Assembly: GCA_003972865.1 (NCBI GenBank)
Contig: QOAX01000045.1
Location: 1 to 9,476 of the forward strand
DNA: 9,476 nt
Source of the DNA: Verrucomicrobiota bacterium
GTDB lineage: Bacteria > Verrucomicrobiota > Verrucomicrobiia > Limisphaerales > UBA1096
Direction of reading: 5' to 3'
In this document: positions 8,477-9,476 of the stretch, piece after piece
Layout of the letters: every line of letters starts with the position of its first letter
How positions within the stretch are numbered: position 1 is the stretch's first letter
The notes under the pieces: model-generated
What the model saw: the letters and a program-made list of their open reading frames with translations, nothing else
What the model was told of the DNA's origin: nothing
Database searches by the model: none
Translations under genes and position numbers: made by a program

Positions 8477-9476
8477 ATGGCGGTTTTAAACTGGTATTGG
8501 CGCCGGCTCCGGGCAATGAGCCCGGTGGAGGTCGCCCTTCGGCTTCGCAAAAAGGGGTACGAATTTCAGGACGCCAGGCGTGACCACTGGCCAGCGGCCG
8601 ACCTGTCGCCGAGTTCAGCATTTCCCAAACTCCCCGATCCCGTCGCCGCTTCCGAGCCACTCCGCGAGTCGCTGAAGCGCGACGCCGAGCGCGTCGCCGC
8701 CGGCGGCCTGCGATTCTTCGGCCATCTTGATGTGCAGACCGACACGCCGCCGAACTGGCAGCGCGACTACCTCGCCGGAGTCGATGTCCCCACCGGCCTG
8801 TCCGCGTTCAAGCTCAACCACCGCGAGCTGCCGGACGGCGCGGCAATCAAGCCGCTCTGGGAGCCAAGCCGTTGGTATGGGCCGGTGCGCCTGGCGCAGG
8901 CCTGTTGGTTGCTCGGCAACCGTCGCAGCGGGGAGCACTGCCTCGATTGGCTTGAGGACTGGGTGGCGAACAACCCGCCGTACATTGGCTGGCACTGGAC
9001 GAGCGCGCTCGAGAGCGGCATGCGCCTGGTGGCCTTCACGTGGATTGACGCATTTTTGACGGCGTTCGAGGGCCGCGAGCCGGGCGGCTTGGCCAAGCGC
9101 CTGGCCAAGCTGCGGGCTGACATTCTGCCGATGCACGTTTGGTTCACCTGGCGGCATCGCACGTTTGGTTCGTCAGCGAACAATCACCTGCTCGGCGAGT
9201 TGTGCGGCCTGGCGCTGGCCAACGCGCGCTGGCCCGGCCTGGCCACGCTCGGCCCCGGCTTGGCCAAGCTCGGCAAGCTGCTCAAGCGCGAGACGCTGCG
9301 GCAGTTTCACCGCGACGGCGGCAACTTCGAGCAGGCGCTCAACTACCAGTTTTTCGCGTGGGAATTTTGCTGGGAAGCCCGGCAGGCGCTTGCCGCCGCC
9401 GATGCGCTCCCGCCGGCACGCTGTGACCGCATCGACGCGCGGCTTGGCCAAGCGGCCCGGTTTTTCCGCGAGGTGC
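8477..9476 (+). CDS. Heparinase II/III family protein, N-terminal part (runs off the window)
   Basis: An open frame of 333 codons from ATG 8477 to the right edge with no stop. It resembles the alpha-helical N-terminal domain of heparinase II/III family proteins (polysaccharide lyases of uronate-containing glycans, and relatives in exopolysaccharide clusters). The start NWYWRRLRAMSPVEVALRLR (5-24) fits the usual opening of the exopolysaccharide-linked group. Further landmarks are IKPLWEPSRWYGPVRLAQA (124-142), PPYIGWHWTSALESGMRL (167-184) and FGSSANNHLLGELCGLALA (230-248). Another is DGGNFEQALNYQFFAWEF (280-297), in which an aromatic/His-rich groove is expected. The beta-sandwich C-terminal domain lies outside, so the substrate cannot be judged. 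No signal peptide is evident. An in-frame stop at 8474 and the ATG right after it fix the 5' limit. It starts 10 bases after the prepilin stop without a ribosome binding site. A CCGGGC/GCCCGG stem (8509-8525) lies in its first codons. Confidence 0.85.
   Translation, partial: MAVLNWYWRRLRAMSPVEVALRLRKKGYEFQDARRDHWPAADLSPSSAFPKLPDPVAASEPLRESLKRDAERVAAGGLRFFGHLDVQTDTPPNWQRDYLAGVDVPTGLSAFKLNHRELPDGAAIKPLWEPSRWYGPVRLAQACWLLGNRRSGEHCLDWLEDWVANNPPYIGWHWTSALESGMRLVAFTWIDAFLTAFEGREPGGLAKRLAKLRADILPMHVWFTWRHRTFGSSANNHLLGELCGLALANARWPGLATLGPGLAKLGKLLKRETLRQFHRDGGNFEQALNYQFFAWEFCWEARQALAAADALPPARCDRIDARLGQAARFFREV

Noticed and set aside
8509..8525. CCGGGC/GCCCGG hairpin as a terminator after prepilin 2
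   Set aside because: It lies inside the first codons of the heparinase-like gene and no T-tract follows directly.

Overview
The window looks like a core-genome segment of a GC-rich bacterium, most likely in the Verrucomicrobiota (PVC superphylum). The evidence is two prepilin-like proteins of the H-X9-DG type with the LPALAKAK...CxNNxKQL signature common in that phylum, a short glutamyl-tRNA reductase resembling chlamydial ones, a SecA with an enlarged preprotein-binding region, and a heparinase II/III family protein. The phylum is inferred from protein character; no rRNA or other direct taxonomic marker is present.

Layout. The left half (1-5143) is on the minus strand and reads secA -> ccsA/hemX-like -> hemA -> hemC (only the first codons of hemC lie inside the window). 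The right half (5281-9476) is on the plus strand and reads argH -> prepilin-like 1 -> prepilin-like 2 -> heparinase II/III family protein (cut by the window edge, no stop inside). secA and argH diverge from a 137-bp spacer that holds a candidate secA promoter and a 13-bp-stem inverted repeat ending one base before the argH start codon. No rRNA, tRNA, CRISPR array, transposase or phage gene was found. No gene-free stretch exceeds 300 bp.

Function. ccsA/hemX-like, hemA and hemC form a haem-biosynthesis cluster: HemA makes glutamate-1-semialdehyde from glutamyl-tRNA, HemC acts two steps later, and a HemX/CcsA membrane protein beside hemA is a familiar arrangement. secA encodes the Sec motor ATPase and argH the last enzyme of arginine synthesis; both are housekeeping. 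The two prepilin-like genes and the heparinase-like gene are the accessory part, and the heparinase start lies only 10 bases after the second prepilin stop.

I see no convincing new multi-gene system. The most interesting signals are at the DNA level: seven copies of TTGGCCAAGC spread over unrelated genes in two codon phases, inverted repeats in both larger intergenic regions (one of which questions the ccsA start), and Shine-Dalgarno-like sequences missing before most genes.
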